A stretch of DNA of 64,000 nt, taken from NCBI RefSeq assembly GCF_020085105.1, contig NC_058046.1:14429175-14493174 (forward strand), written 5' to 3'. The notes below the pieces were generated by a model. The model ran no database searches and was not told the origin of the DNA. It worked only from the letters and a program-made list of their open reading frames with translations. Position 1 is the stretch's first letter; the number at the start of each line of letters is the position of its first letter. Position numbers and translations under genes: made by a program. Shown here piece after piece: positions 1 to 30,887 of the stretch. This DNA is from Siniperca chuatsi (taxonomy: Eukaryota; Chordata; Actinopteri; Centrarchiformes; Sinipercidae).

Positions 1-1338
1 AAATTAATCATGTATTAAATCCTGAACCAGGGACAAGCATCAATGTACCATGGGGATTCTGCAGGTTTTGAAAGTGAAACGCACCTTCACCCAAATATGA
101 AATGAAATCAGCTGAGTCTTTATGTGGAAAGAAAAGCTGCATTGTCTCAGCCCTCTAAAGCACATCAAAGTTATCTATCCCTATCCTAAACATCTTGGTC
201 AAATGGAAAAAAATAGAAGGAACAATATAAAGGTATAGCAGCACATCGTCTTTTTTATATAACTATTAATTGTATGACTTAAAATCTTGACTTCATCCCA
301 ACACATCCATTAAATACCTGCACTGCACGAACTATATCTAAAGGTCTTTTGTCAATAATTCTCAGTCTTGGTTATCAGACTGCTCAAGTTTTCACTCCTA
401 CACACATTTACTGATCCTCCTAATAAGGAAAGGAGTCTACTTTTATAACAACGGATATATTTTTGTGTAATGATGTAATGTAGCATGCATAATCAAAAGT
501 CAACACAGAGAAACAGAGAAACAGTTTCTCTGTAGTTCACCATATTTTCTGTTGAAAGGGGATGTAGCTGCAGGAAATGACACATTGGAGCATCACTTTA
601 ATCCTTAATTAGATTGTCTAGAATAAAAATCTAAATGTTTCTTTGACATTTTAACTTGATTCAAACAATAAGACACACCATTGTGTCACTCTCTGATTGT
701 ATTTGTTAATTTATTGTTCTAATGACTTAATGCCGAACATAAAATGCCAATTAAAATAAAAGGATTATTTCACTGGATAAAACCTTTCTATTGTTTTAAC
801 CTGCTTCATTCAGTAAATCAACTGAAAACCAACAAACAACATATGTACTTGCCATTATTTTTTTATCTTTGGGATAAACTTACCCCTGTTCTGCAGCATA
901 ATGCAGTATAATAGGGTGATGTGCTATACGTGGTTCACATAAGGATTTTTTTATTATTATAATCACCAGGTTTAGGTGGGAGCTTAGTCTCCATGGTTAC
1001 TCTGCATTTATGTGCGTTTGAGTGACATTAAAATGGTGAAATTAATTTGAAAGAAGAGAGAATTCCACAACAATGTTATTTGAACAAATGTCTTTTTAAG
1101 GGAGTAAATGTAATTTCCTAAATGAGAAATAATAATTAATAATAATAATTAGAATTTCTGAATGGCATCAAACCATGTAGTTTTAAGATAAAATGTTTCC
1201 TTTGTCAGATGAGCAACTATCCAAGGGGAAAGCATATTTCTTTATAAAAATGTTGGCGAAACATTTGCTCCATCAGACCCAGACATGAATTGAATCATTT
1301 ATGTTGTTGTTTCTGTTGTCTTAATTTGAAATCTTCAG
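1..1338. other. AT-rich non-coding sequence, probably an intron of bmp1
   Basis: No exon with convincing splice sites or protein similarity is visible here. The first exon recognised starts at 1339 in mid-codon, so its upstream exons (signal peptide and most of the propeptide) should lie left of the window, making this intronic. A block at about 405-610 resembles a block at about 1477-1770 on the other side of that exon; see findings. Confidence 0.6.
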
Positions 1339-19231
<17,893 letters not shown>

Positions 19232-20330
19232 CCAGCGGGGGCCGGAAGGGGCCGTGCAGGGCAAAGGGGCAAACGGAGGGGCCCCCAGGGGAGGCGCCAG
19301 CCTGACGCTCGGAAACCTTCGGCCACCAAGATGAATCAGACACGACAGAACAACCGCAAGACCACCAACCGCACCTCAGCTCCCAGGGGCTCTAGCTCCC
19401 CCCACAGACTGTGAGGAGTAAAGCCATTCTGCAGTACACCTTGTTTTTACCTTTTTATGGTTAGGATTGGGGTGGGAGGATGAACGTCCGCTTTAGGCGG
19501 ACAGTAGGGGAAAATTTATTGACCCAGTCCCCTCCAGAAATATTTTTGTTTGTTTCTATTTTTTTTTTTAAAAACATGCCTCCTAATGAGAGGTACAAAG
19601 GAAAACAGTGGATTCTCAGGACCTGTAGGAAGGCAGGCATCAGCTGGACAGATCCCTGCTTTTGTCGGGCCAACCCACCACATCCAGGGGGAGGAGAGGA
19701 AAAGGAGGAGGAGTATGGGAAGGTCTCCTGCACTCCTCAATAATTGCTCTCCTCTCCTCACACGCATCCCTTTGGTTCAAGGATTCCTATCTGTAAGAGG
19801 ATTAGAAGGACTTGACTTGAGATTTTGATACTGTATGTCAGTTAATTGCATGTAATTACAAGGAAAGAAGGAAAACTGTACAGTGACAACACCAGCATTT
19901 GTAATTGGCATTGTCCTGGCAACCAGTGGCAAGATTCTCGTTGTTACCATTAACAAGGAAATTAAGGAAGCAGTTATCTTATTAAAGGACTAATAAATGA
20001 ATTGTGGTCCATGTCTTCTGGTTGGTAATTGCTTGCCTGATGACTGGCTATTACTGTACCTCCATGTATAAAGTAATGTGTATGATCTTTCAAAGGGAAC
20101 ATGTGCTTTTCTCAGCTCGAACCAGTTAGCACTTTACAGTGAATTGTTCCAAAATCATGAGCTTATGAGTTTTTGTGAAATGCAATGCCAGTTCACTTAT
20201 TTTTAAATGCATTTTATCTCTCTTATTCTTAATTGTTTTGTTTTTTTAATTGCTCCATTTAGTTCCTCGGGCATACTTGAACATTGTGTGTGCCCTGTGA
20301 CATGGGGTAATAAAGATATGACTTATGTTT
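19232..20330 (+). other. bmp1: bmp1 3' untranslated region with poly(A) signal
   Basis: Follows the TGA at 19229-19231. An AATAAA hexamer at 20309-20314 is the best 3' end signal; an ATTAAA near 19982 and a nearby AATAAA are weaker alternatives. The first 180 bases are GC-rich and remain open in the bmp1 frame for 60 codons (see findings). Confidence 0.6.
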
Positions 20331-23192
20331 CAGTGTTGATTTACAGATCTGATGTAAAATAATTTCTCTCCAGAGAAAATGCCTTTTCTTGGTACAATGA
20401 AGTATTTCTCAAGAACCAAATGAGCCCGGGTATTTATTGTTATAGTAATTACATAAATAATGTAAAGGTGGAAAGGTACTGTTGAATTTAGCCCTATAAT
20501 TGCCTTCCAATGTGTAGCCATTGGTCTATGTTGAATATACTATGTTGCTCACTCATTCCTTTTCTCCATTTATTTCTCACTCAACACTATGAGAATAATG
20601 TTGTGTGACATTGAGCCGTCTGACACACCTGTTTGATGTCTGACCTTTGTTCACAATATGAGCTGATAACTGTAAACCTGTTTTGTGCCATTACAGTTAA
20701 GCTTGCATTGGGCTGACTGAGTTGCGTGTGGAGTGCAATCCAGGACATGTGAGTAGGAGGAGTAATACAGAAGTGAGGACTTAAATGGCACACTGGTGTG
20801 TGTTTGACATAAGTTTCAGAGGAATTTTTTGACACCCAGCAAACACAAAAAACAACAAAGCCGAATATAAATATCCCTTATTCATCTCATCTTCGGTTCA
20901 CTATTTATAGTTGGAGCTTATCATTTCAGACTACAGAAGGAAAGCATTTCCTTTTCCACCTTGCTAAATATTCATTCCCCTACATGTAACCTCACTCTCC
21001 CTCAATAATTATTCCATTACTATTCTGTTGTGCTTTTTTATAAAAACACGAGGAGCAGAGCAGTGTTGTTGCACAGAAAACTGCCAGACTGGCACGACTG
21101 AAATTGTCCCTCGCTCTACTTAACCCAACAGAAAGTCCTGCAAAATACATTAAGCTGTAATGAGACTGGAGTCTTGCTGAGACACAGTTTGGGTTAACGC
21201 ACTTTAAAAGGATCAAGATATATTTCACATACATGAATAGATTATAAAGATTCCTGAAAGATGCAGGTATCTTTTTACATAAACTTGTGTTTTCTTTTGA
21301 TGATGGAATTTCACGTATTTATCCCAAGAAGATTGGTATCATTTAGATTATTCATATTTTGGATTTGTGTAATCTGATGTACCTTTACTACATTTATCTG
21401 TATCAGATTGAAATGTGTCCTTTCTCATTTTAGTCAATAGTAAAAACAGTGAACTCATACTCCTATTAGATGTAGCGGAATTAACACAAATAAAAACATT
21501 AATGTTGAAACTACCTTGAAAGGAGTGTCTTTGCTCCAGTAAGGGCACAATATATTTCAAGATCAGGAAACACACCATCTTTCACATCCTTTCAAATTAA
21601 TATTATTTCTTTATGTACCAGCTGCACACACTTATTTGCAAGGAAATGTGATCTCCACACAAGAAGTTTTTCTACTGCAACATAATAAATTTGGTGTTGC
21701 TGCTTCAGTCAAAATAGAACTCTCTGGAACAAAAGTCTATGGTTTTAAGTATTTGTTTACATCTTCCTACATCAGGATGAGCAGGAATGCCACTGTATGT
21801 AGAACAACTTCCTTTTGTTTAATAAGTGACATGAAACATTGATGCCCTGCGATTCAGTGTAAAATCTGAGCCATTTCATATGAATAATTAATGGAAGCCA
21901 ACTGGAAATGTGACTCTGTCGACTGTAGCTCTCACAGTAACTATGTGACTGTAAGCAAGCAGTGACAGGTCTTCATCCTGCTCCGTTATATAACAATGCA
22001 GAAGAAAACAGTGCTGAGCTTTCACAAAAGAAAAGACCCGAGGCTTTCTGCATCTGTTTTATTTGACATTCACAAGTAACACACACACACACAAAACAGA
22101 TAGTTACTGCTCTCACCGCAATTGAGTCAGTCCCTCTCCCTAACCATTATTGTGTTATGTGGTTTGACAAATAGCCCTCACCTGCACTGCGGGGCAGACC
22201 AGAGCTGGCGTCGATGGGTGTATGAGTGGTGCTCTAAATTGTGTGAGAGCAGAGTTAGTTACAATTTAGTGCCTACAAGTGTGGTGGAGTGCGTGTAGAG
22301 GGTACACCTGAGGACCCGACAAGAGGTCTCTTTCAATTGGTGCTGATGACAAAAATAGAGACCTTGAAGCAGTTTGAGATCTAAGATATAAACATGTGAA
22401 AGGATCAGAAAAGAGGATGTTATCTTGTGGTGAGTATTGGTATGCATATCTCTTCAGAACAAGTGTGTGCTGGCGGCATCAGAGGTTCAGTTCAGAATGT
22501 GTGAGAGCAGCATACTGAAACATTTACATCACATTGAACAAAACTGTGCAGAGTATAAATTTGACTAGTACAACCTTTAATCCAGCCACATTAGGACATC
22601 ATAAGCTTCGTTACAAATGTGGCTGAAAACACATTCAATGCACAACTAAGAAAACACAAAAGTGATGTTTCACAAGATGGGCATGAATCATGTGAACCAG
22701 CAACACTAATCTTTACGGACGTCAGAGCACAGCGCCCTGACAGTTTTCACAACAGCAGGTCCCAGAACAGTCAGTGACTCTTCACAACTCAATAAGTTAC
22801 ACTCTGATGAAAACTGTGACTCAGCCAGTTTTCAAAACGATTACTCAATCATCTCCACCTCTAGGCGATCAGATTTTTAAAAAAAAAAATACCTCCGCTG
22901 AATCATCATGTCAACCCACAAAGGCCATTTAATCTATATTTTAAAAGAGTTACCCAGTGGGTAATACTTACAATCCATTGATCAATACAAGTGAAAATAA
23001 TGTGTTTTGTGATGACAAACAACTTCTAATTAAGGAATAGATTTGACATCTTTGTGCTGTAAAGTACAAGATCATTTACTGATATGATATTCCTCCTGAA
23101 CATGGAGTAAAATACAGTACTTGTAGTTCTCATTTTTGCATACAGAGGAACTCCTCTGCCTGACATCAGTGTGAGTTGGCGGACGGTTGAGT
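20331..23192. other. Intergenic region between convergent bmp1 and disp3
   Basis: No exon recognised. It should contain the disp3 3'UTR at its right end. TTTATT at about 22058 (AATAAA on the minus strand) is one possible disp3 poly(A) signal; ATTAAA candidates on the minus strand lie nearer, around 22575 and 22926. A short CA run lies near 22080. Otherwise nothing distinctive is seen. Confidence 0.5.
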
Positions 23193-26100
23193 TTACGTGC
23201 TGATTGATTGCCAGGCCAACGCTCCCAGCTGTCCTCCCACCCAGCACAGAGCTGCTCCCAAGGCTGCAGCCGCCATCACAGCCAGGCTGGCCTTCAGCAC
23301 GGCGCCGGGGGGTCTGCTGAAGTGGGCAGGGGCCATGCACGCCAACATGGCCACAGTCACGGTCAGGGTGAACAAAATGGAGACGGCGGTGTTAATGGCC
23401 ACTATCTGGCCAAACTTAGCAAAAGGCACAATGACACAGAAGAAGAGAGGGACTGTGGAGATCACCGTGGTGATGGCGCTGGACACTATGGCAACTCCCA
23501 CATGGTTCACTGCCTGCAGGGTCCGCCTCTGCCTCTCTGCCAGAGGCTCCTGGGAACAAAACACAATTTACTAGAAGGAGTCTTGATTCATGAGCCTTCA
23601 GGGCGCTTCTCGCCTTATTAAATCCAAAATCTTAGTCATTACCTTGTTTAACGTGTGTAAACAGAAAATTCTGTGGAAGTTTTTCACAATTGCTCATAAC
23701 TGCTGCTGTGAAACAAATTTACACTCCCATACCGAGTTATGACCAGGCGTAGAGGGCATTGTCTCCCCAGCCAGCAGGTATCCCTCCACCAGGTGCAGAC
23801 AGTAATCCACTGAAGATCCCACAAGTATAGAGAGAGAAATCGCCTCCACTGCTCCCATCTCCCAGCCCAGCCAATACATGACCGCCACCACCAGACAGAT
23901 CACTCCTGTTGAGGGCCAAAAACCCATAATTACACGCATGATCCCGACCCATGCCTGAATATTCAATTTTAAAAATCCATTAAAAGTCATTTCCAAACAT
24001 GAATATGCAACTTCATCTCTTACCTAGAATGGTTATGAGTACTGGCAGCAGCAGCAGAGGATGTGCAGTAAACACAGACACAGCTGCCACACAGATGGCC
24101 AGAGACAGCAGCAGACTCCAGAGAGCACTCTCCACACCTACAAACAGACCAGAGAGCAGTATATGATCAGATATTTACATACTGCTGCGCTCACGCTCCC
24201 TTTTCAGTTTGCATAACAAAAACCACATCTCTTCGACATGCAATGCCACCTCTCACTTGCCTATGATTTCCATGAAGATCTGCTTCCAGTGCTCGCAGGT
24301 CTGGAAACCCCGTTGCAGAGCAGAGGACTGCGGGAGGGAGGCGAGCTGCTCCTGGATGAAGTTCTCCCACTGAAGGAAGTCAGAATAGGTCTGAAAGGAG
24401 GATTTCCCCTTGTATGTGGTCTTGGGAGAAGAGAGGTAGAGCGTTAGGCACGGCACCAACTGAAAGTGAAGTGGAATTGTGCTGCTCTGTGATGCAGCAA
24501 GATGAAAAGCTGAAAGATGAAAGGACTTACAGACTCAAAGGCCATGGACAGCCAGCGGACCTTGCCTCCGTGCATTCCCACCGCTCCGTGGGAGAGCTGC
24601 CCCGGGAGCAGGTTGGGTTCAGGGAGAGAGTGACAATCAGGATGGAGCAGAGGCAGAATAGAGGACAGTTTATTACCTGACGAGAACAGAAGAAAGGACA
24701 TTACCTTTTACACACTTTCATTCTCTATATATGATTATTTTATCAGAAATGTATGTCATGGTTTATCTTCTTTTTGTTCAGGATTTGATTTGCCGGGTGT
24801 TTTTTTACCTAGTTGTTAAGCACTATATATTATATAAATAAGGTTTTAGGGCTGCAACTACTGATTATTTTCATTATCGATTAATCTCCTGATTGACTGA
24901 TTCATTATTTTGTTTATAAAATGTCAGAAAAAAGTGAAAAATGGCCATCACAATTTCCCAAACCCCAAGTTAACATCTTCAGATGTCATGTTTTGTCCAA
25001 CCGGCAGTCCAAAACCCAAAAATATTTAATTTGCTATAAAAGGAGAATAAGAAAACCAACAAATATTCACATTTGAGAAGTTGGAACTAGTGCATTTTTG
25101 GCACTTTTGCTTAAAAAAAAAAAAGGCTTTAACAGTCAAATTGATTTGATTTTTTGTTGATAAATTAATTAATCAAATAATCAAACAAACCATTTCAGCT
25201 CTGTAAGGTTTATATTATTGTTTTATGATATTTTATGCTAAAATAAAAGATTCCACTCTGAATTGCGTTACCTGAAGGCAAACACTGAGCTCCTCCTGGC
25301 TTCACAAGTTGTCTGTTTGCACTAATAGCTTTACATATTTTGCAAAGATGCCCCATTTCCTGGAAAATATCAAAGTCTGGATCCAATATAATGCTGCCCT
25401 TTGGAGACAATCAAACATCACGTCAGCCACATGAGAATATAATTTAAAAGTCTGGCTCTGCTTTATTTCTGTTGATTATTCAGATATACTGACACAGGCC
25501 TGACCCTCACCATATCTCCAATAACATGGTTGTCCCTGTGTTCAGTTCGGTTGACTCCCAAGATGCCAAACACAACAAAGACCATTGCCCCGGTGTCGAC
25601 CAGAGGACGCACCGCTGGGTGGCCACATGCACCGCCGCTGCATGGGTTGAAGCCAAACGTTTTGGATGGTTTCGTTCTGGCAGCAGATGAGGGATCTTTG
25701 AAAAAATAACCAGAGACAAATCTCTAAATGGCATTTATTTATACAGTGTAAAAATACAGTATGTGGGCAACTGGAGTGATGTGGAAAAATCCTCCAGTGG
25801 GTTCAGAGAGTGCCACTTTAAGAAGCTATATTTGAAAAAAGTGTCAAATCAGAGAATTTTCTCTATTTTTAAGACACAGTGTGACACATGCAGTGCGAAA
25901 ACTGTTTTCCTGATGGGCTAACAAACCATCTTTATGTTAATGATGCTTTCTGACACTAGCTCGCTCACCACTGGGGAGAGGAGTATAAAAGGTTCCCTGT
26001 GTGGGTCCATCAGGCCCAGAACTGACGCCGCAGCCAGGCGGGTTGACACACACTCGGCTGGGATGAGGGCTCAGGCGGCGCTGGGCAAAGCACAGTCTCC

Positions 26101-29100
26101 TAGGAGGAGAAAGCAGAGGTGAAATGACAGATTGTCCACTAAAACAACGTAACAGTCCATCTCACTTTTACTCTGATTTCCTCATTTGTGTTTCACCTGC
26201 TGTGCTGCTGTGGAGACGATGCTGCATAAAAAGAAAACTCTGGCGTCCAGCCATGACGGGGGTCACATGAGGCGGATGTGATCATCCAGCTGGGGTACGG
26301 GTGGTACACATGGGAAACACACACTGTCATTCTGGTGGTGTAATTGCTGCGGGGCTGATTATAAGCCTATTCAGATAAAACAAGATTAGTTATAAGCCGC
26401 TTTAGTGGCGGATATCACAGTTGGGAGATATAACGTTACAAATTATATAAAATAAAATTATTAAGTTGACTTTTATTGCTCTCTAACCTGAAATGATGAC
26501 ACCTCTTCATGCTCTATGCCGCACAGTTTCCACGGAGAGGGAGTGCTGGTGTTAAGGGAGAAGCGGTAAAGGGTTGTAGAGGCTCTGAGGTCCAACTTTG
26601 ATATGTACACTGTAAGTAAAGAGCCTAAAAAAAAGTACAAAGTGCAATATTTCAAAATAGTGGAATAGGTTTTAAATAAGGAGGGAGAGGATATTTATGT
26701 GTTGAATGTTTTACCTGTTTGGTTGGTGCTTGAATTTGGTTTTACTGAGCTCCGAGTAGCAGTGGAGGTTGTTGTGCTCGGCGTCTGCTGATGTGTAGAA
26801 AACTTAAATGCTGACGAGGAAGTGTGGGTGTACAAAGGGTGGGGCTTTTCCATGAACACACCTGCAGGACACAACGTGCATTTCAGATATTTATTTTGGA
26901 TCTCTGAGGTTAGCTGGCAGTGTGTTTCCATCACTGCCACAGTCTCACCTGAGCACATAGGGCAGGAGATGCCTTGACCGCTAAGGTTGCTCCTCAGAGC
27001 CAGCAGAGTCTGGAGGTTTGTGTCCCGGCGGAACAGAAGGGGGGCGTGGGTGGCCGGCCTCAGGAGACAGCAGCACCCGGCAGATAAGAGCAAAACCAAG
27101 AGGAAGACACCTGGGCCGACGGGAAGACAATGATAAACAATGGCAGAGAGGAGGGTCTGATGGAGTAGATAGAGAAGCTGAGGGACAGATCAGGAACAAG
27201 GATCAATTACAGTCATTCCTGAAAAGAAGGAGGATGAATACTCCATGATAGGCGATTGCTCTTCCCCTCAGGCCGGACACAGATCCAATACAGTTCTTAT
27301 TTGAGCTGCAGGTTACTCTCATGTCTAAATCATAGATCAAGAGCTTGACAGATATAAAGGCTGATTCTCCCTGAAGTTTAGGTTCCTGAATATAAATTGA
27401 GCTTAGCCGTATCAAAATCCCTTGTGAGTTCTCAGAGTTTATAGCAAGTCTCACCTAGAATGGCTTTTCGTCTCTCCACAGCTGGCTCTGCCAATAAGTG
27501 CTTCAGGGCCCACTGGAGATTTGTGCTCACCACACCCACATGCTGCTGCCCTGGAGGGGACAGAGGTGTCTCCACTGACAGAGAAAGAATGGCTGCATCA
27601 CCGTCTGTGTCACAGGAGCCTGGCCGAGACAAAGACAGGGGCTGAGTGGTGCCTGGACAGCAGCGTTTTACAGCCTGGACTCATTCCCTTTCCCATTCTC
27701 CCCCAATCATTCATTCAATGCTAGGGAGATAATAATCTCACCTGGCTCCATCTCCACTGACAGAAGTGCCACATCATCATCCTCGTCTGACAAAGGGCCG
27801 TGGCTGGCTGACAGGCCCGAAAACAGCTTCCAGCTTCAGAGGGAAGAGGAAGTTTAGGGAGAGAGACAGCTGAAGGGATTACATCTCGCCTGTGGTGTCG
27901 TGCAGCATGCACAAATAACATCTCACACAACAGTAAGAAATGCCTTACCAATTCAACCAGGCATGTTCCTGAGGCTCCACACTCTCAGTCCAGACACACA
28001 GGGTGGCTGGCATAAGGATGGACACCCAAAGCCAGCAGCAGCTGACAATGAGGGCCATGAATAGGCCAAAGTCATGCACGGCTGGGATCTAGGTGTCAGT
28101 TAAACAAAGCACAGTGTAAAGGACCTAGAAACATTCAATTTGTGCTTATCGCATAAAAATGGCTGTCTGCTGAGAGAGGCACTTCTATTCATCCATAGCA
28201 GGGGAGTCATTTATACTTCTTGTACAGATCCTGTTAAGGACTGCATTTTTCTTCTTACCTGAGAGAAGGTGTTAGCAGCATAGGCAGCTGCAGTGGTGAA
28301 GGAGGTGAGGAAAGTAGCTCGGCCAGCTGTTTTAATTGTGTAGATCATGCGCTGCTGTGGCTGGCGCAGATGAGAAGCCTGTCTAAAGGTGCTGATGAAC
28401 ACAAATACGTCATCCACCCCTGAACAACAGTGAGAGAACAAAAGATCTGCTTTATTACATATTATGGTAAATGTACTGTAAAAAGGTGTTTTTGCAACCT
28501 TTATAGGAATAGTTCTGACAGCCGGTAGCTTTACTTATATTGGTTTAGCTACACGGCTTTTGGAGGTTGTTGTTTTACGGGGGTTTATGTGCTGGACTAT
28601 TTCTTGGCCTGGTGCTGTTACTTCCTTAAGTCTCTGCTCGTTGCCTCACAGTGATGACAAGACTTCAGGAAGCTAGTGTTCCGGCCAAGAAATCCATCAC
28701 AAACCTTCCCATAAAACCACAACATGTTGTTTTTCACACTTCGTTTTTTGTACGGATTAAACAAACAACATATTACGTGTTAATTTGTGAGCTTTAGAGA
28801 TGTTGGTAGGCGGATATTGTCACTGTTGCACAGACCCATGCTAGCTATTTTCTCCAGTTTCCAGTCTTTATGCTAAGCTAAGCTAACTGGCTGCTGGCTA
28901 TAAGCATCATATTTAACATACAGACATGAGAGTGGGATCGATCTTCTCATCTGTTCCCAAAATTTCAAACAATTCCTTTAATCAAAAAATTGGTGTATTT
29001 CTTTTCCCTTACCAATACCGATAATGACAAAGGCTGCAACTCCATTGAGAATGCCCAGGTACCTCACGCCAAAGACAACATGGTATAAGAAAAGAGCCAT

Positions 29101-30875
29101 CAAGCAGCTCAGTCCGATGCTAGCGAGTCCAAAGAAAGTCAGAAACACTGCAGAGAGACGATAAAACAAGGAACTTGTAAACATTCATATGCTACCAAAT
29201 AACCGACTTTGACAGTTCATAGACTGAGATATGTACATGCCAATGCAAGTGGAATAAGGAACAGGTCATACTGTACCAGAAAAGGAGGTAAGGACATAGA
29301 CGAGCACAGTAATGCAGGCTCCGCTGATGACAGCCAGCATCATATCATTGTGGAAGGTGTGTCTCACCTCATCATCAAACAGCTCTGTCCCCCCATACAG
29401 CACCTTCACCTGGCTGCGACGAGAAGGAAGCAGATACAAAACAACATCAAATTTAAACTGCAACAAGGTGTAGTACATGTAAATAATGCAGCAAGATAAA
29501 CCCCTGAAAGGAATGATGATGTACTGTAATAAATGGCCAATATTGCAGTAATTTTCTCCTGACCCGGTAGATTGCTTGGCCAGGATGTCTGCATACTGAA
29601 CCACAAAGTTTTTGAAGCGAGATCTTTGCTCGTCAGCTCGGTCCTGCAGGGAGTAGTAGGAAGGAAGAGGAGCTCCGAAGTGGATCTCACTGCGTAAGAG
29701 AGAGGACGAGAGGTGCTCAGGGGACAGACTCTCATCCACGTACCAGTAGAACTGTGGGTGGGTGATGGCCAGACTTAGAGAACCTGGGAATACATACATG
29801 GCAAATCAGCACTGTTAGGAGGACTCTTACAGGTGTTCCTTTATGCTTGAAAGCTGTTCTTTGTTCTTTCTTTCTTCACTGTGGACTCACCTTGAATATC
29901 AGCAAGATCGGGGCCCATGCCATCATAGTATATCTTCCCTCCTCTCTCACTGGGGTAGAGGTAAGACAGGAGTGAGCTGGGTGGGGAGCAGTAGGACGGT
30001 CCCAGTGGCAGATCCCTCAACATCTCCAGAGGCTTCCAGCAGAACTGGTGAAACTGCGGGTGCTGCATGAGCAGCCGCTCCACGTGGTGAATCGTCTGCA
30101 GGCGCTCTGGGGTGAAGATGTTGCGATCGCCCTCCCCTTGAGCCACAAACACCAGCTCGATCCTCCACAGAGCCTGGCTCTGCAAGTAGTAATTGGGAGC
30201 AAACCTGCGCCTCCTAATGAGCGGTAAAGTGGAGTTTCCATCCCATGATCTCTCCTCGTCCTCCTCTGCTCTGTGATTTAAGTTCTTGTGCTTCCCCATT
30301 TCCTTCTGACCCAAATCAGGCGCTGTCCTTTTATCTCTGCCCGCCGCGGCTCCTCTCCTCTGATCATCTCCTGCATGTAAAGGGTCGTTTCGAGGAGTGG
30401 AGGACCTCGTGCCCTCATTATCTGTCCTGTTGAACACTCTCTGTCTGCCCAGCTTCTCCAGCAGAAGCTCCCGCAGGGCCTCAGACTCGCTGTTATCTAA
30501 GCCTCGCCTACGCCTGTCCCAGGACCCCAGCTGAGTCTTTACAGCAATGGTGAGGGCGTCGAAGCGCTCGGCAGAGAAGTGACTGTGAACCTCAAAGGCA
30601 CTGTAGGAGAGGTCTATGTCCAGAGGAGGGCAGTAGAGGAGCATGTAGGCAAACAGGGCACATGGCAGCAGGACAACTACCCCTATAATTACTCCACTGG
30701 CCCACGGCTGTGTGTACACCCACCCCACTGCCCTCCACAGCCCACACACCTCCCCAGAGAAACAGCTCTGTCCTGCTGCGTGTGGTAGTCCATCCTCTTC
30801 CTGCTGCTCCTCCTCCTCATCTTCCTCCCCTCCCCAGCTGGTCTGAAACAGCAGCGGCTCATCGTCCACATCCAT
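23193..30875 (-). CDS. disp3: Dispatched homologue 3 (PTCHD2), RND-family multipass membrane protein, complete coding region
   Basis: Polytopic protein of the Patched/Dispatched family with a sterol-sensing domain; DISP3 is linked to cholesterol homeostasis and neural progenitor differentiation and resides in endomembranes. Exons (5' to 3' on minus): 30875-29891, 29783-29564, 29413-29277, 29147-29013, 28419-28259, 28088-27949, 27833-27742, 27619-27455, 27110-26949, 26861-26715, 26624-26488, 26354-26197, 26099-25969, 25695-25511, 25398-25272, 24676-24531, 24420-24261, 24137-24024, 23905-23733, 23549-23193. They join to 1344 codons including the stop, near the human length (about 1392). An acidic N-terminus is followed by TM1 and then a long lumenal loop. 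Two proton-relay motifs typical of the family are visible: GIGVDDVFVF and LVGSSVDYCLHLVEG. Exon 17 uses a GC donor (gcaagt). The ATG at 30875 sits just inside an acceptor, so there is an upstream leader exon. Divergent segments are the loop after TM1 and the hydrophilic loop in exons 7-8. Confidence 0.95.
24848..25206 (+). mobile_element. Non-autonomous DNA transposon (MITE-like) in a disp3 intron
   Basis: Starts AGGGCTGCAACTA with CATTATCGATTAATC close behind, and ends with a reverse complement of similar ends (AATTAATCAAATAATC ... CAGCTCTG). The ends form imperfect terminal inverted repeats. The family is one I recognise as abundant in teleosts; a second fragment lies at 11872-12015. It sits between disp3 exons at 25272 and 24676 and has no coding capacity. 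Confidence 0.65.
28505..28982. mobile_element. Non-autonomous DNA transposon (MITE-like) with terminal inverted repeats in a disp3 intron
   Basis: The left end TAGGAATAGTTCTGAC and the reverse complement of the right end (TTAAAGGAATTGTTTGAAA) match imperfectly over about 15 bases. The interior contains ATGCTAAGCTAAGCTAAC and CATGAGAGTGG, which I recall from a frequent percomorph repeat. It occupies most of the intron between disp3 exons 29013 and 28419. Confidence 0.65.
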
Positions 30876-30887
30876 GCTGGCACCTGT

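Noticed and set aside
23197-23621. Plus-strand frames of 125 and 137 codons
   Set aside because: They are antisense to the last disp3 exon, whose minus-strand frame matches the RND family.
24481-24680. Plus-strand frame opposite a disp3 exon
   Set aside because: The minus strand encodes the conserved LPEPNLLPGQLSHGAVG segment of DISP3; the plus frame is its shadow.
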